NCBI GenBank assembly: GCA_015698285.1
Contig: CP048685.1
Location: forward strand, 2,728,001-2,792,000
Length of the DNA: 64,000 bases
DNA from: Candidatus Nitronauta litoralis
GTDB lineage: Bacteria; Nitrospinota; Nitrospinia; Nitrospinales; Nitrospinaceae
Reading direction: 5' to 3'
Positions 34,560-44,427 of this stretch are shown one piece after another. The first letter of the stretch is position 1, and the number at the start of each line of letters is the position of its first letter. The notes under the pieces are model-generated. The model was not told where the DNA came from and made no database searches. It was given only the letters and a program-made list of their open reading frames with translations. The position numbers and the translations under genes were made by a program.

Positions 34560-35332
34560 CTGTTATCACCCAGATTGATTTCCATCCCATCAAAAGCCAG
34601 TTCCACATTGTCAGGGAGTGTGGCGTTTACCGTGTCATGATCAAACTGATGGTTAATATGCGTGAGGTAAGCCCGTTTGGGTTTCAGTTGTTCAATGGCT
34701 TCAAGTGATTGACTCAGACAAAAATGAGTTGGGTGTGACTTGAACCCGAGTGCATTGATGATCAGAATTTCCAATCCTTGCAGAGCCTCCATTGTGGGTT
34801 CAGGAATTCCACTGCAATCGGTGAGATATGCGGCGTCTTCAATGCGGAAGCTTTTTATCATCATGCTTCCATGCTCAACATCCAATGGAAGGATTGATAG
34901 CCCACCTAGTTCAAGTGGGGCACCATCAATTTCAACCGGGTCCACCTGGGACACACCGCCCCCTTCGGCTTTTCCATTTGAAAAAATATATTGGAAGCTG
35001 CTTTTAAGTTGAGCCAGAGTAGAAGCGCTGGCATAGAGAGGGGTCCGTGTTTTGTTGAAATAGTTAAAGCACCTTAACTCGTCAATGCCGTTGACGTGAT
35101 CCGCATGGTGATGGGTGTAAAGAACGGCATCAAGACGGGTGATGTTGTTTTTCAGGCATTGCTGGCGCAGGTCGCTGGAAGTGTCAATAAGCAGATGGTA
35201 ATCCCCGTTTCGAATCAGGATGGAGGACCTCAGGCGCTTGTTTTTCCAATGATTGGATTGGCATACCTCACAGGGGCAGCAAAGAGTGGGCACTCCTGTG
35301 GAAGTACCGGTTCCAAGAAAGAGTATGTTCAT
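34556..35332 (-). CDS. MBL-fold metallo-hydrolase (PhnP/phosphodiesterase-like)
   Basis: 258 aa from ATG 35332, chosen because the mature fold begins MNILFLGTGTSTGVPTLCC; a start 22 codons upstream is less likely. Metal-binding HHHADHVNG near residue 72 is the HxHxDH motif; a late HINHQFDHD fits the final His ligands, and a CPCEVC motif near residue 20 may hold an extra metal site, as in PhnP. Such enzymes hydrolyse cyclic phosphate or lipoic-acid-linked esters. Isolated gene; substrate unknown. Confidence 0.75.
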   Translation of the reverse strand: MNILFLGTGTSTGVPTLCCPCEVCQSNHWKNKRLRSSILIRNGDYHLLIDTSSDLRQQCLKNNITRLDAVLYTHHHADHVNGIDELRCFNYFNKTRTPLYASASTLAQLKSSFQYIFSNGKAEGGGVSQVDPVEIDGAPLELGGLSILPLDVEHGSMMIKSFRIEDAAYLTDCSGIPEPTMEALQGLEILIINALGFKSHPTHFCLSQSLEAIEQLKPKRAYLTHINHQFDHDTVNATLPDNVELAFDGMEINLGDNS

Positions 35333-35398
35333 GAATACAGCCCCGGAAGGCCTGTTTTTATGGAGGAAGCCAAGGTAATTCTCCGGAATTCTGAGCAA

Positions 35399-35665
35399 AA
35401 TAGGTAATAAAAGGGGGAAACGCTGTGGGGCTGAGGTTGGTTCATTTTTTGAATCTTTGGGCTTGAGATGCCATCTAAATGACTCTATGATTGAGGAAAT
35501 CCAGGCTTTAAATCATTGTACGAATGCCGGGAAAACCTGTCAAGAAACCCCTTTACTCAATACTTGAATAAGTTTTGGGGAACGGAACTGCCAGAGTCTG
35601 AGTGAATAGAATACTCTGGGTTTCCGGTTTTCCCTTTGGTCCATTTTCTAATGTTTTTAATTTTG
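35399..35665. other. Intergenic region before peroxiredoxin
   Basis: About 270 bases with no supported gene; nothing beyond an expected promoter seen. I could not pick a confident -35/-10 pair or a regulator site. Confidence 0.4.
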
Positions 35666-35677
35666 AAGGAGTGAACA

Positions 35678-36265
35678 ATGCCAACCTTAGTATCCAAACC
35701 TGCACCGGATTTTTCAGCTCAAGCCGTAATGCCTGATGGCAGTTTTAAAGAGCTTAAGCTTTCAGACTATAAAGGAAAGTACGTTGTCCTGTTTTTCTAT
35801 CCGCTGGACTTTACCTTCGTGTGCCCGACGGAAATTGTACAGTTTTCAGAACAGGTGAAGGACTTCGAATCTCGTAATACTCAGGTGATCGGTGTTTCAA
35901 TCGACAGTCATTTTTCCCATCTTGCCTGGAGGAATACCGACCGGAAGAAGGGTGGATTGGGTCAGATTGATTACCCGCTGGTAGCAGATCTGGATAAAAA
36001 CATCAGCCGTGCCTACGATGTTCTGGCTGATGGTGGAATTGCTTTTCGCGGCCTGTTCCTGATTGACAAGGAAGGGATCGTTCAGCATCAATTGGTTAAT
36101 AACCTGCCGCTCGGACGTAATATTGACGAAGCGCTTCGAATGGTAGACAGTCTGCAGCATTTTGAAAACAATGGTGAGGTTTGCCCGGCAAACTGGTCCA
36201 AGGGTAAAGACGCCATGAAACCTGACCCTGTAGGTTCTCAGGATTATTTTGAAAAGAACAACTAA
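35678..36265 (+). CDS. 2-Cys peroxiredoxin (AhpC/TSA family)
   Basis: 195 aa, reduces H2O2 and organic peroxides in the cytosol. Peroxidatic Cys in DFTFVCPTE near residue 50, resolving Cys in GEVCPANW near residue 168, and the [13 protein letters not shown] segment between them match typical 2-Cys enzymes. ATG 35678 has AAGGAG 6 bases upstream. A rho-independent terminator lies 44 bases after the stop. No AhpF neighbour, so reduction presumably comes from a thioredoxin. Confidence 0.95.
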   Translation: MPTLVSKPAPDFSAQAVMPDGSFKELKLSDYKGKYVVLFFYPLDFTFVCPTEIVQFSEQVKDFESRNTQVIGVSIDSHFSHLAWRNTDRKKGGLGQIDYPLVADLDKNISRAYDVLADGGIAFRGLFLIDKEGIVQHQLVNNLPLGRNIDEALRMVDSLQHFENNGEVCPANWSKGKDAMKPDPVGSQDYFEKNN

Positions 36266-36308
36266 GCGAATTTTTTTATAGGGTTCTGATTTCCCTGAAC
36301 TGGAAAGA

Positions 36309-36336
36309 GGCGGGACCTTGTGGTCCCGCCTTTTTT
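36309..36336 (+). terminator. Rho-independent terminator after the peroxiredoxin gene
   Basis: Perfect 9-bp stem GGCGGGACC / GGTCCCGCC (36309-36317 and 36322-36330) with loop TTGT and six T after it. It ends only 7 bases before the surE start codon. Confidence 0.93.
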
Positions 36337-36343
36337 ATTTATT

Positions 36344-37102
36344 ATGATACTACTGACCAACGACGATGGATTTAACGCCCCGGGGCTCCGCGCTGTATGG
36401 GAAGCCTTGTCCCCCGAATGCGAAGCAATCATCATTGCCCCGGAAACGGAACAAAGTGCGGTGGGCCACGCCATTACCCTGGCAACTCCACTTAAAGTAA
36501 AAGAGATGAAGGAGGATGGACACTTGCTGGGTTACGCGGTTTCTGGAACCCCTGCCGATTGTGTCAAAATAGCCATTACTGAACTGCTTCCCGAGCCTCC
36601 AGAACTTGTGATCTCCGGTGTGAACCAGGGGAGTAATATGGGGTCCTGCGTTATTTATTCCGGGACCGTTTCAGCAGCAACGGAGGCCGCGATCATGGGA
36701 GTCCCCTCCATAGCGGTTTCCCTTAATTCCTGGGAGAGTAAGGAATTTTCAATTGCGGCAGAATTTATCCGTCAGATTTACCCAATGGTTCTTAAGAGGG
36801 GGTTGCCGGAGGGAGTCGCGCTGAATATCAACGTCCCTGCAATTCCAAAAGAGCAGATAAAAGGTGTGGTGGTGACGCGGCAGGGACAGTCACGTGTGAT
36901 CGAAGCGTTCGATAAAAGAATCGATCCCCGCAACAATATATATTACTGGTTGGCCGGGGAAATGACCTTTTCGGATGCCGAGGGCGGCACTGACTGTGAA
37001 GCTGTTGAAAGTGGTTATATCTCCATTACCCCTATCCATTGCGATCTCACCCGGCACGATTTACTGGACGACCTCGGTTCCTGGAACCTGGCTTTCGAAT
37101 AG
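36344..37102 (+). CDS. surE: 5'/3'-nucleotidase SurE
   Basis: 252 aa metal-dependent phosphatase that removes phosphate from nucleoside monophosphates and short polyphosphates. The ATG at 36344 gives MILLTNDDGFNAPGL, the Asp-Asp metal site that defines SurE; a longer frame starting 36320 runs through the terminator and is rejected. Other motifs: SGTPADCVK near residue 72 and SGVNQGSNMG near 95. There is no Shine-Dalgarno: the bases before the ATG are the terminator T-tract, so the gene may be leaderless or read through. Confidence 0.92.
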   Translation: MILLTNDDGFNAPGLRAVWEALSPECEAIIIAPETEQSAVGHAITLATPLKVKEMKEDGHLLGYAVSGTPADCVKIAITELLPEPPELVISGVNQGSNMGSCVIYSGTVSAATEAAIMGVPSIAVSLNSWESKEFSIAAEFIRQIYPMVLKRGLPEGVALNINVPAIPKEQIKGVVVTRQGQSRVIEAFDKRIDPRNNIYYWLAGEMTFSDAEGGTDCEAVESGYISITPIHCDLTRHDLLDDLGSWNLAFE

Positions 37103-37159
37103 GAAAATTTTAGATTGGTTTAAAGGAAGGTTTTTCACTATTTTGAATGGGAGTACTGT

Positions 37160-37693
37160 GTGGCAAATGTTATTTATATTGGGGTGAGTCTGGATGGCTA
37201 TATTGCAACACCTGATGGCGGATTAGACTGGCTGAATGAAACTCCAAACCCTGATCAGAGCGATTATGGTTGGGGTGAGTTTATGAGTGGTGTCGATGCA
37301 ATTCTTATGGGCCGAAACACTTTTGAGAAAGTAGTTTCTATTGGAGAATGGCCCTATGAAAAACCGGTATTTGTAATCAGCGCGACTCTGAAAGAAATTT
37401 CAGCAGAAAGTTTGAGTAGAAGAGTAAAACTGATAAAGGGTGAACCATTAGCGGTGGTTGAAGAGTTGAATCATCGGGGATACAAGAATTTATATATAGA
37501 TGGCGGTATTACCATACAAAGGTTTTTGGCTAGTGACTTAATCGATGAAATGATCATAACGCGAATACCCGTGGTGCTTGGCGGTGGCTACCCATTATTT
37601 GGTAAATTGGCCGAACCCTTGAAATTCAAACACGCTAAGACTGATGTATTGAACAATGCCTTGGTAAAGAGTCATTACCATAGGAAACGTTAA
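37160..37693 (+). CDS. Dihydrofolate-reductase-family protein (RibD-C-like)
   Basis: 177 aa. The family signature is intact: YIATPDGGLDWLN near residue 14 (DG catalytic area), GVDAILMGRNTFE near residue 43 and LYIDGGITIQRF near residue 109. These proteins are NADPH-using reductases of uncertain substrate and are often annotated as dihydrofolate reductase family. The start is GTG 37160. Single gene between surE and a terminator shared with pnp; no evidence it belongs to a pathway here. Its base composition looks a little more AT-rich than the neighbours, as in recently acquired genes, but this is only by eye. Confidence 0.75.
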   Translation: MANVIYIGVSLDGYIATPDGGLDWLNETPNPDQSDYGWGEFMSGVDAILMGRNTFEKVVSIGEWPYEKPVFVISATLKEISAESLSRRVKLIKGEPLAVVEELNHRGYKNLYIDGGITIQRFLASDLIDEMIITRIPVVLGGGYPLFGKLAEPLKFKHAKTDVLNNALVKSHYHRKR

Positions 37694-37743
37694 CCTTTAT
37701 CTGTTTATCGTCTGGTTGTGATTGTTCAAAGCCCAAATAAAAA

Positions 37744-37770
37744 GGCGCAGAGTCCAAAGACCCTGCGCCC
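37744..37770. terminator. Bidirectional rho-independent terminator between the reductase and pnp
   Basis: GGCGCAGAGTC (37744-37754) pairs with GACCCTGCGCC (37759-37769) apart from one bulge, CAAA loop. Minus strand: stem followed by TTTTTAT, ending pnp. Plus strand: stem followed by CATTTTTT, ending the DHFR-like gene. Confidence 0.8.
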
Positions 37771-37801
37771 ATTTTTTACTAGATACTTTTTATTGTGAAG
37801 A

Positions 37802-39907
37802 TCAGGCCTGTGCTGCCGCGGCTTCGTCGCGCATAGCCTCTTTCCGGCTGAGCTTCACCTTGCCGTTGCGGTCTACGTCGATGACTTTGACAACAATTTC
37901 GTCGCCTTCAGAAATTTCGTCGTTGACCTTCTGAATACGTCGGTCGCAGATTTGTGAAATATGCACCAGTCCGTCGGTACCCGGTAAAATTTCAACAAAG
38001 GCACCGAAGTCCATAATCTTTTTCACCTTGCCCAGGTAAATTTTTCCAACTTCCACTTCCTGAACAAGATCTTCGATGTATTTTTGTGCTTTTTCAGAAG
38101 CTTCCTGATCCGCGGAAGCGATGGTGACCTTACCGCTGTCTTCAATGTCGATAGCAACACCGGTTTTCTCGATGATCTCGCGAATGACTTTGCCGCCCGG
38201 TCCAATGACGTCGCGGATTTTATCAGTCGGAATTTTCATCGTGGTGACGCGCGGTGCGTACTTGGACATCTCGGTGCGTGGAGCATCCAGCGCCTTGGCC
38301 ATTTCACCTAAAATATGCAGCCGTCCTTCTTTAGCCTGCTGAAGGGCGGATGCCATGATTTCCTTGCTGAGGCCTGAGACTTTGATGTCCATCTGCAAAG
38401 CCGTGATGCCCTTTTCTGTGCCGGTGACTTTGAAGTCCATGTCACCCAGGTGATCCTCACTGCCGAGAATGTCAGACAGGATAGCAATTCGGTCGCCTTC
38501 CTTGATCATTCCCATGGCGATTCCCGCAACAGGGGCTTTTAAAGGAACACCGGCATCCATCATGGAAAGAGAACCGCCGCAAACCGATGCCATAGAAGAT
38601 GATCCATTGGATTCCAGAATTTCAGAAACAATCCGGATCGTGTAGGGGAATTCTTCCTTGGATGGAATCATGGAAGACAAAGCCCTTTCAGCCAGCATGC
38701 CGTGTCCAATTTCGCGACGGCCTGGTCCAGAGATGAATTTCACCTCACCAGTACAAAACGCCGGGAAATTGTAGTGCAGGAGAAAGGATTTACTTCCTTT
38801 GAAATCCAGGTTGTCGATACGTTGCTCATCAGAAGTTGTTCCGAGAGTTGTGGTTACGAGAGCCTGGGTTTCACCGCGTGTAAAGACTGCCGAACCATGG
38901 GTTCGGGGCAGTGGTCCGATCTGGCAGGAGATGGGGCGAATGTCGGTCAGTCCCCGGCCATCAACGCGGCCCTTGGTTTCCAGGATCTGTTCGCGAACCA
39001 GCTCGTACTCCAGATCGTGGAACAACGATTTGATCTCAGCTTTGATGTCATCATCGCCCTCTGGGTTGAGAGATTCTTTCAACTCGTCCTTGATGGCGTC
39101 GATAGCATCCTGTCTCTCATGTTTGCCCGGAATTTTAAGGGCTTCTTCCAGTTTGGATCGCCCCATTTCCGTTACTTTGGCTTTGAGTTCTTCGTTGACC
39201 TCAGCTTCGGGAATCTCAATTTTTTCTTTACCAAGTTTGGCGCGAAGCTCATGCTGTAGCTCCACAAGTTTTTTGATCCTCTCATGTCCAAATTCCAGAG
39301 CGGCGAGCATATCGTCTTCGTTCAATTCGTTCGCTCCGGCTTCCACCATAACGATGGCGTCTGCAGATCCGGCCATAACGAGGTTGAGATCGCTGTTTGG
39401 AAGTTCCTCAATGGTTGGATTAAAAACCAGGTTTCCGTCGATACGACCGATGCGTGCTCCCGCAATTGGGTTGGAAAACGGTATGTCTGATACAAACAGG
39501 GCAGCGGATGCGCCGGTTAGTGCGATCACATCCGGTTGATGTTCCTGGTCGTGGGAAACCACAAAACAAACGACCTGGGTTTCGTTTTTAAATTCTTTTG
39601 GAAACAGCGGGCGGATAGGGCGGTCAATCAACCGGCAGGTCAATGTTTCACTGTCGGAAGGACGTGCCTCGCGTTTCAGGTAGCCTCCGGGGAGTCTCCC
39701 GGCAGCATACGTTTTTTCTCTAAAATCCACGGTGAGTGGGAAAAAATCGATTCCCTCTCGTGCCTGGTTTGCCATGGTCGCAGCGACGAGGACCATTGTA
39801 TCGCCTTGTCTTACCATTACGGACCCATTAGCCTGTTTGGCCAGGTAGCCCGATTGTAGCGATATGGTCTTGCCGTCTATTACGACTTCGACTTTTTCTT
39901 CTTGCAT
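37802..39907 (-). CDS. pnp: Polyribonucleotide nucleotidyltransferase (PNPase)
   Basis: 701 aa 3'-5' phosphorolytic RNase of the degradosome. It has two RNase PH domains (first with [12 protein letters not shown] near residue 95, second with [15 protein letters not shown] near residue 405 and [16 protein letters not shown] near residue 490), then KH ([12 protein letters not shown] near 567) and S1 ([21 protein letters not shown] near 625). It lies 20 bases after rpsO, the classic rpsO-pnp arrangement, and ends at a shared terminator. E. coli controls this pair through a hairpin between the two genes; here the gap is too short and the notable hairpin is upstream of rpsO. Confidence 0.97.
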   Translation of the reverse strand: MQEEKVEVVIDGKTISLQSGYLAKQANGSVMVRQGDTMVLVAATMANQAREGIDFFPLTVDFREKTYAAGRLPGGYLKREARPSDSETLTCRLIDRPIRPLFPKEFKNETQVVCFVVSHDQEHQPDVIALTGASAALFVSDIPFSNPIAGARIGRIDGNLVFNPTIEELPNSDLNLVMAGSADAIVMVEAGANELNEDDMLAALEFGHERIKKLVELQHELRAKLGKEKIEIPEAEVNEELKAKVTEMGRSKLEEALKIPGKHERQDAIDAIKDELKESLNPEGDDDIKAEIKSLFHDLEYELVREQILETKGRVDGRGLTDIRPISCQIGPLPRTHGSAVFTRGETQALVTTTLGTTSDEQRIDNLDFKGSKSFLLHYNFPAFCTGEVKFISGPGRREIGHGMLAERALSSMIPSKEEFPYTIRIVSEILESNGSSSMASVCGGSLSMMDAGVPLKAPVAGIAMGMIKEGDRIAILSDILGSEDHLGDMDFKVTGTEKGITALQMDIKVSGLSKEIMASALQQAKEGRLHILGEMAKALDAPRTEMSKYAPRVTTMKIPTDKIRDVIGPGGKVIREIIEKTGVAIDIEDSGKVTIASADQEASEKAQKYIEDLVQEVEVGKIYLGKVKKIMDFGAFVEILPGTDGLVHISQICDRRIQKVNDEISEGDEIVVKVIDVDRNGKVKLSRKEAMRDEAAAAQA

Positions 39908-39927
39908 TCAATTATCTCCAGTCAAAA

Positions 39928-40197
39928 TTAGCGTCTGATTCCGAGCTGTTGGATGATCGCCTGATAACGATTCAGGTCTTCCCTCTTGAGGTAGTCCAGC
40001 AGTTTTCTCCGCCGGTTTACAATCTTGATCAAGCCTCTACGGGAATGATGATCTTTCTTGTGTTCTTTAAAATGCTCGGTAAGGTAATTCAGCCGTTCAG
40101 TTAAGAGTGCAATTTGCACTTCAGAAGAACCAGTGTCAGCATCGCTGACACGGTTGTTAGTGATGATCTCGCTTTTTTTCTCCTTGGTGAGAGCCAC
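39928..40197 (-). CDS. rpsO: Ribosomal protein S15
   Basis: 89 aa, standard length. Contains [22 protein letters not shown] near residue 20 and [21 protein letters not shown] near residue 50, the uS15 signature that binds the 16S rRNA three-way junction. Autoregulated in other bacteria through its own mRNA leader. Last-but-one gene of the rimP-to-pnp run; a long inverted repeat lies between truB and its start. Confidence 0.97.
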   Translation of the reverse strand: MALTKEKKSEIITNNRVSDADTGSSEVQIALLTERLNYLTEHFKEHKKDHHSRRGLIKIVNRRRKLLDYLKREDLNRYQAIIQQLGIRR

Positions 40198-40241
40198 TTG
40201 ATAACCTCCAGTTTCTGATTAGTCGCAATCACCGGGTTGAA

Positions 40242-40302
40242 AATGTTTTCGCAGATCCGCTCTCTGGTTCGACAAGCTGCCGAACGGACCCGCGAAAACA
40301 TT
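40242..40302 (-). promoter_or_regulatory. Leader hairpin upstream of rpsO
   Basis: Perfect 11-bp inverted repeat AATGTTTTCGC (40242-40252) and GCGAAAACATT (40292-40302), with an inner GTTCG/CGAAC stem (40267-40271 and 40281-40285). It sits between truB and rpsO. Not followed by a T-tract, so not an obvious terminator; position suggests an RNase III site or S15 autoregulation element. Confidence 0.55.
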
Positions 40303-40328
40303 CCAACCAACCGATGCATTGCAGTTAA

Positions 40329-41276
40329 TCATGGTTCGATAAATACTCGTTTAAGTTTAAATGCCACCTCATCCGGGCCCAACAGATCGAATTGTTTGGA
40401 ATCGACCAGTGGTTCAGCAATAGCCATCAGGCCACCGGCAAACCGGGTGACACGGTAATAGTTTCCAGGGTTGATTTTTTCTGGAACCGCATCCAGAAAA
40501 GATTTCAAAATTGGTCTGCCATGAGTGACAGCCAACTCGCCTTCAGGTTTCACTCTGATTTCCGGGATGAACTGCAGGGCCTGGTCGGGTTCAACCAGTT
40601 TGTCTGTAAGGGTTCCATCGGCCCGGCTTTCGTCCAGATTTTCCAGTGTAATGGAGGAATTCTGGTCAAAAGGGCCTACTTTTTCCCGGACCAGGCGTGT
40701 CATATGTGCACCACACCCAAGCTTGACGCCCATGTCATGACATAGCGTCCGGATGTAGGTGCCTGCCGAACAATGGGCGCGAAACGTTACGCGGTTGCCC
40801 TCCATGCTTAAAAATTCGACCGAGTGCAGGCGGATGGACACCGGTTCACGTTTAACGGTGATTCCATTTCTTGCAAGTTTGTATAGTGGAACACCGTTTT
40901 TCTTTTTCGCGGAAAACATGGGAGGGACCTGTTGGGTGTCTCCTTCAAGATCTTTCATGACTTCCCGAACCTGCTGTTCGGTGATGTGTTGCCAGTCGCC
41001 TGTTTCAAGAACCTGCCCGTCGCAATCCTGAGTGTCTGTCGATTTGCCCAGTTCCATTTCAGCTAAATAAGTTTTGGGAAGTCGGGACATGAACTGAATG
41101 ATCCGTGTTGCGCCGTTGAGGCAAACGGGAAGTACGCCTTCTGCGAGCGGGTCGAGTGTTCCAATGTGCCCGGCTTTTGTTGCTGAGACACAATTCTGGA
41201 CTCGACGCACCAGGGCGAAGGATGTTGGTCCGGAAGGCTTGTACAAATTGACGACTTTATTCAGGGTGGATTTCAT
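40329..41276 (-). CDS. truB: tRNA pseudouridine-55 synthase TruB
   Basis: 315 aa. The catalytic Asp lies in HIGTLDPLAEGVLPV near residue 38. The N-terminal start NLYKPSGPTSFALVRRV and the GTYIRTLCHDMG motif near residue 172 are typical TruB. The C-terminal PUA-like domain is shorter than in E. coli. Its ATG overlaps the end of rbfA by 20 bases. Modifies U55 of nearly all elongator tRNAs. Part of the translation operon. Confidence 0.95.
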   Translation of the reverse strand: MKSTLNKVVNLYKPSGPTSFALVRRVQNCVSATKAGHIGTLDPLAEGVLPVCLNGATRIIQFMSRLPKTYLAEMELGKSTDTQDCDGQVLETGDWQHITEQQVREVMKDLEGDTQQVPPMFSAKKKNGVPLYKLARNGITVKREPVSIRLHSVEFLSMEGNRVTFRAHCSAGTYIRTLCHDMGVKLGCGAHMTRLVREKVGPFDQNSSITLENLDESRADGTLTDKLVEPDQALQFIPEIRVKPEGELAVTHGRPILKSFLDAVPEKINPGNYYRVTRFAGGLMAIAEPLVDSKQFDLLGPDEVAFKLKRVFIEP

Positions 41277-41601
41277 TGAGCAACCGTGAAATATTCTGGG
41301 CGTTTTCCGCTGTCTCGTCGAGTTGAAAATTCAGTTCGGGGACGTATCGCAGGTTCAGATTTTTCCCAAGCCATGACCGGATAAAACCGCGAGCGCTTTG
41401 AAGTCCTTCCAGCGTGTCTCGCTTCTGGGTCTCGTCGCCAATGATGCTGACAAACACACGGGCGAATTTGAGGTTGTCGGTCAGGTTCACTCCAGTCAGG
41501 GTGGCAAACCCGATTCGCGGGTCCTTCAACTCGAACTGGATCAGCTTGGAGATTTCTTCCAGCAGTAATTCCTGCACTCTTTTGGAACGTTTGTATTTCA
41601 T
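41257..41601 (-). CDS. rbfA: Ribosome-binding factor A
   Basis: 114 aa KH-type protein for late 30S maturation. The start RSKRVQELLLEEISKLIQFELKDPR and the LNLRYVPELNFQLDET segment near residue 90 are typical RbfA. A second reading frame crossing the same DNA is a shadow. It lies 26 bases after the DUF503 gene and overlaps truB. Confidence 0.93.
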   Translation of the reverse strand: MKYKRSKRVQELLLEEISKLIQFELKDPRIGFATLTGVNLTDNLKFARVFVSIIGDETQKRDTLEGLQSARGFIRSWLGKNLNLRYVPELNFQLDETAENAQNISRLLNEIHPE

Positions 41602-41627
41602 GATTTCTGGCTACGATCATTTCCGTA

Positions 41628-41930
41628 TTACTGGTACTCATGACCCACATGGATCAGTTCAAATTTACAATCAGTCATTTCCGCAAGTTGCAGTTTGTCG
41701 AGATATTCGACGACCTGCTTGATTTGCCCGTCAATATACTGCGGGTCGGGCCCCACTGCGGCGATACCAAGTTCAATACTTTGCCAGATATCGTTGTCAC
41801 CCGTTTCAGCTATGGATACGTTGAATTTGCTGCGTACCCTGTCTTTCATGGATGAAACCACCTTGCGTTTCCCTTTAAGGGAATTGTTTCCATGCAGGTG
41901 GAATTTTATCTGGCAACAGCCGATCTTCAC
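41628..41930 (-). CDS. DUF503 family protein (YlxP-like)
   Basis: 100 aa. The start (QIKFHLHGNNSLKGKRKVVSSMKDRV) and VSIAETGDNDIWQSIELGIAAV near residue 40 match YlxP/DUF503, a small protein regularly found between infB and rbfA. In Bacillus it is implicated in ribosome assembly. It overlaps infB's 3' end by 4 bases (ATGA), as expected for this operon. Confidence 0.85.
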   Translation of the reverse strand: MKIGCCQIKFHLHGNNSLKGKRKVVSSMKDRVRSKFNVSIAETGDNDIWQSIELGIAAVGPDPQYIDGQIKQVVEYLDKLQLAEMTDCKFELIHVGHEYQ

Positions 41931-44410
41931 GATGTGGTTCCTGCCGAAGCCTCCAGGGTCGTGCTGATTTCTTCAACCTGATAGGGCTCCACAAAATCGC
42001 CCGGTTTGACATCAGGAAACTTTTCAAACATCAGGCCGCATTCGTAACCCGATGCAACTTCTTTAACATCGTCTTTAAAACGCCGAAGCGAACCAATTTT
42101 TCCGTCGTGAATCACAACACTGTCTCGAATGAGTCGAGCCTTGCTGTTACGTTCGACTTGTCCAGACAGGACGTAACAGCCAGCGACCGTTCCGAGTTTT
42201 GGAATATTAAAAATTTCACGAATCTCAACGCGTCCGGTGATTTGCTCTTTAAACGTTGGTGCGAGCATCCCTTCCATTGCGGCTTTCATGTCGTTGATGG
42301 CATCATAGATGACACTGTACAGACGGACGTCTACATTTTCCCGTTCAGCCAGAGCCTTCGCTTTTTCTGTCGGGCGGATGTTGAAACCAATCACGAAAGC
42401 ATTGGAAGCAGTTGCCAGAAGAATATCTGATTCTGTGATTCCTCCAACGGCACCATGAATTATCTTGACGCGCACTTGCCTTGTTTCCAGTTTTGAAGCG
42501 GCTTCCTTGACAGCTTCGATGGAACCTTGAACATCTGCCTTGATGATGAGATTGAGCTCCTGTATTTCTCCATCTTCGATCTGTTGATGCAGGTCTTCCA
42601 GTGTGATGCGAGGTTTCTTCGATAGCTGGTGCTCCCGATCCCGTTGCAGCCTGGCAGAGCTGAGCTGGCGCGCCTTGCGCTCATCATTGACTACCATCAT
42701 TCGATCGCCGGGTTCTGGGACATCTGGTAACCCGATGACTTCAACCGGCATGGCGAGTGTGGCTTTGGTGATATTGCGCCCCTGATCGTTTGTAAGAGCC
42801 CGGACTTTCCCGAAATAGTTTCCAACGATAAAGGGGTCCCCTATTTTTAATTCCCCTCTTTCAATAATGACCGTTGCCACAGGCCCGCGCCCCTTGTCGA
42901 GGTGCGATTCAATCACAACCGCTCGGCCGCGCATTTTCGGGTTGGCCTTGATTTCAAGAATTTCTGCCTGCAAGAGAAGTAATTCCAAAAGGTGATCGAG
43001 CCCTTCACCGGTCATTGCCGAAACCTGGGTGAAGATGGTTTGTCCGCCCCAGTCTTCAGGCAATAAGCCGTAATCCGCTAATTGTTTTTTGACCTCGTCC
43101 GGCTTGGCGTCGGGTTTGTCTATTTTATTGATGGCCACCACAATAGGAACGTTTGCAGCCCGGGCGTGGTCGATAGCCTCTTTAGTCTGAGGTTTCATAC
43201 CATCGTCTGCAGCCACAACCAGAACAACGATATCCGTTACCTGCGCACCACGAGCTCGCATTCCGGTGAACGCTTCATGACCCGGTGTATCAAGAAAGGT
43301 GAGTGATTGTTTGTTTACCTTGACCTGATAGGCACCGATGTGCTGGGTGATCCCTCCGTGTTCGGTATCGGTGACACTGGTTTTTCGAATTGAATCCAGG
43401 AGAGAAGTTTTACCATGGTCCACATGGCCCATGATGGTCACAATGGGGGGCCTTGGAATCCGGTCACCTTCCTTGTCATCTTCGGTCTCTTCAAAATCAA
43501 GTTCAGACTCAGGAGTGATGACCTCAACTTCAAATCCGCGTTGGTCGGCTATTTTTGAGGAGATATCTATGTCCAGGCTCTGGTTGATAGTAGCCAGGAT
43601 GCCCATCAACATCAAGTCCTTGATGATTTCATTAGGAGAGCATTTTAAGGCCTCAGCTAAATCCCGCAGTGACATGTCGTCGGATAACTGGACGGTTTCG
43701 AAACCTTCAGTTTCAGTTTCCTGTTTCGGTTCAGGTTTGGATTCTTTTTCTTTTTTAGCCCGTCGAGCTTCTCGATTTGATTTTTCTTTTTGGAGGTCTT
43801 TTGCTTTCTTTTCTTTTGCAGCCTTTTCGGCGGCAGCTTTTTCTTTTGCGGCCTTTTCCTGGGCTTCCAATTCCTCTTTCTTAACTATTTTCAGCCCAAG
43901 TTTTCTTCCTGGCTTGGATTTGGAAATGTCAGCTTCTACCTTTTTGGTTTCCTGTTTTTTTACAGGTTTGGCGTCTGACTTGGGAGTGACTTTGGGTTTT
44001 TTTGTTGCAACCGGTTCTGCAACGGCTTTTTTGGTGGTAGCGGGTTTCTTTTCATCAGTGCCAGCTTTGGCAACCGTTGCCTTTTTGGTAGTACCCGTAT
44101 CCGCTTTTTTAGCCTTGGGAGTTGCTTTGGCCGTAGATTTTGCGGTAGCTTTTGTGGTCGCCTTGGTGGTTGTTTTCGCCTTGGCTTTTGCTTTGGTTTT
44201 CGCCTTGGCTTTTGTTTTGGCTTTTGCCTTCGCTTTCGGCTTTGTTTTTGGTTCAGGCGAAAATACTTCCCTTATGTGGTTTGCGGCCTCCTCATCAATG
44301 GAGCTCATGTAATTCTTGACAGGGATGTCCTGCTTTTTCAGCTCATCAATGATGAGATCGTTCTGGATGTCAAGCTCCAGAGCCAGTTTGTTAATACGAA
44401 TTTTAGGCAA
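41927..44410 (-). CDS. infB: Translation initiation factor IF-2
   Basis: 827 aa. C-terminal half is the standard factor: G1 [17 protein letters not shown] and NKIDKPD in the GTPase domain near residues 330-450, then domains II-IV. N-terminal domain includes the IF2-N motif ([17 protein letters not shown]). Between about residues 52 and 240 lies a long linker of Lys, Ala and Thr repeats ([14 protein letters not shown]-type) followed by a charged stretch; it resembles histone-H1-like tails and is expected to be disordered. 17 bases after nusA. Confidence 0.97.
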   Translation of the reverse strand: MPKIRINKLALELDIQNDLIIDELKKQDIPVKNYMSSIDEEAANHIREVFSPEPKTKPKAKAKAKTKAKAKTKAKAKAKTTTKATTKATAKSTAKATPKAKKADTGTTKKATVAKAGTDEKKPATTKKAVAEPVATKKPKVTPKSDAKPVKKQETKKVEADISKSKPGRKLGLKIVKKEELEAQEKAAKEKAAAEKAAKEKKAKDLQKEKSNREARRAKKEKESKPEPKQETETEGFETVQLSDDMSLRDLAEALKCSPNEIIKDLMLMGILATINQSLDIDISSKIADQRGFEVEVITPESELDFEETEDDKEGDRIPRPPIVTIMGHVDHGKTSLLDSIRKTSVTDTEHGGITQHIGAYQVKVNKQSLTFLDTPGHEAFTGMRARGAQVTDIVVLVVAADDGMKPQTKEAIDHARAANVPIVVAINKIDKPDAKPDEVKKQLADYGLLPEDWGGQTIFTQVSAMTGEGLDHLLELLLLQAEILEIKANPKMRGRAVVIESHLDKGRGPVATVIIERGELKIGDPFIVGNYFGKVRALTNDQGRNITKATLAMPVEVIGLPDVPEPGDRMMVVNDERKARQLSSARLQRDREHQLSKKPRITLEDLHQQIEDGEIQELNLIIKADVQGSIEAVKEAASKLETRQVRVKIIHGAVGGITESDILLATASNAFVIGFNIRPTEKAKALAERENVDVRLYSVIYDAINDMKAAMEGMLAPTFKEQITGRVEIREIFNIPKLGTVAGCYVLSGQVERNSKARLIRDSVVIHDGKIGSLRRFKDDVKEVASGYECGLMFEKFPDVKPGDFVEPYQVEEISTTLEASAGTTS

Positions 44411-44427
44411 TCGACAACCTTTCGACG

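Noticed and set aside
38799-39539. 246-aa plus-strand open frame inside pnp
   Set aside because: Fully antisense to a clearly real pnp gene; it is Ser/Arg-rich noise with no recognised motif.
43338-44312. 324-aa plus-strand open frame inside infB
   Set aside because: Antisense shadow produced by the K/A/T repeat linker, giving Phe/Ala/Val-rich runs; no own Shine-Dalgarno or domain.
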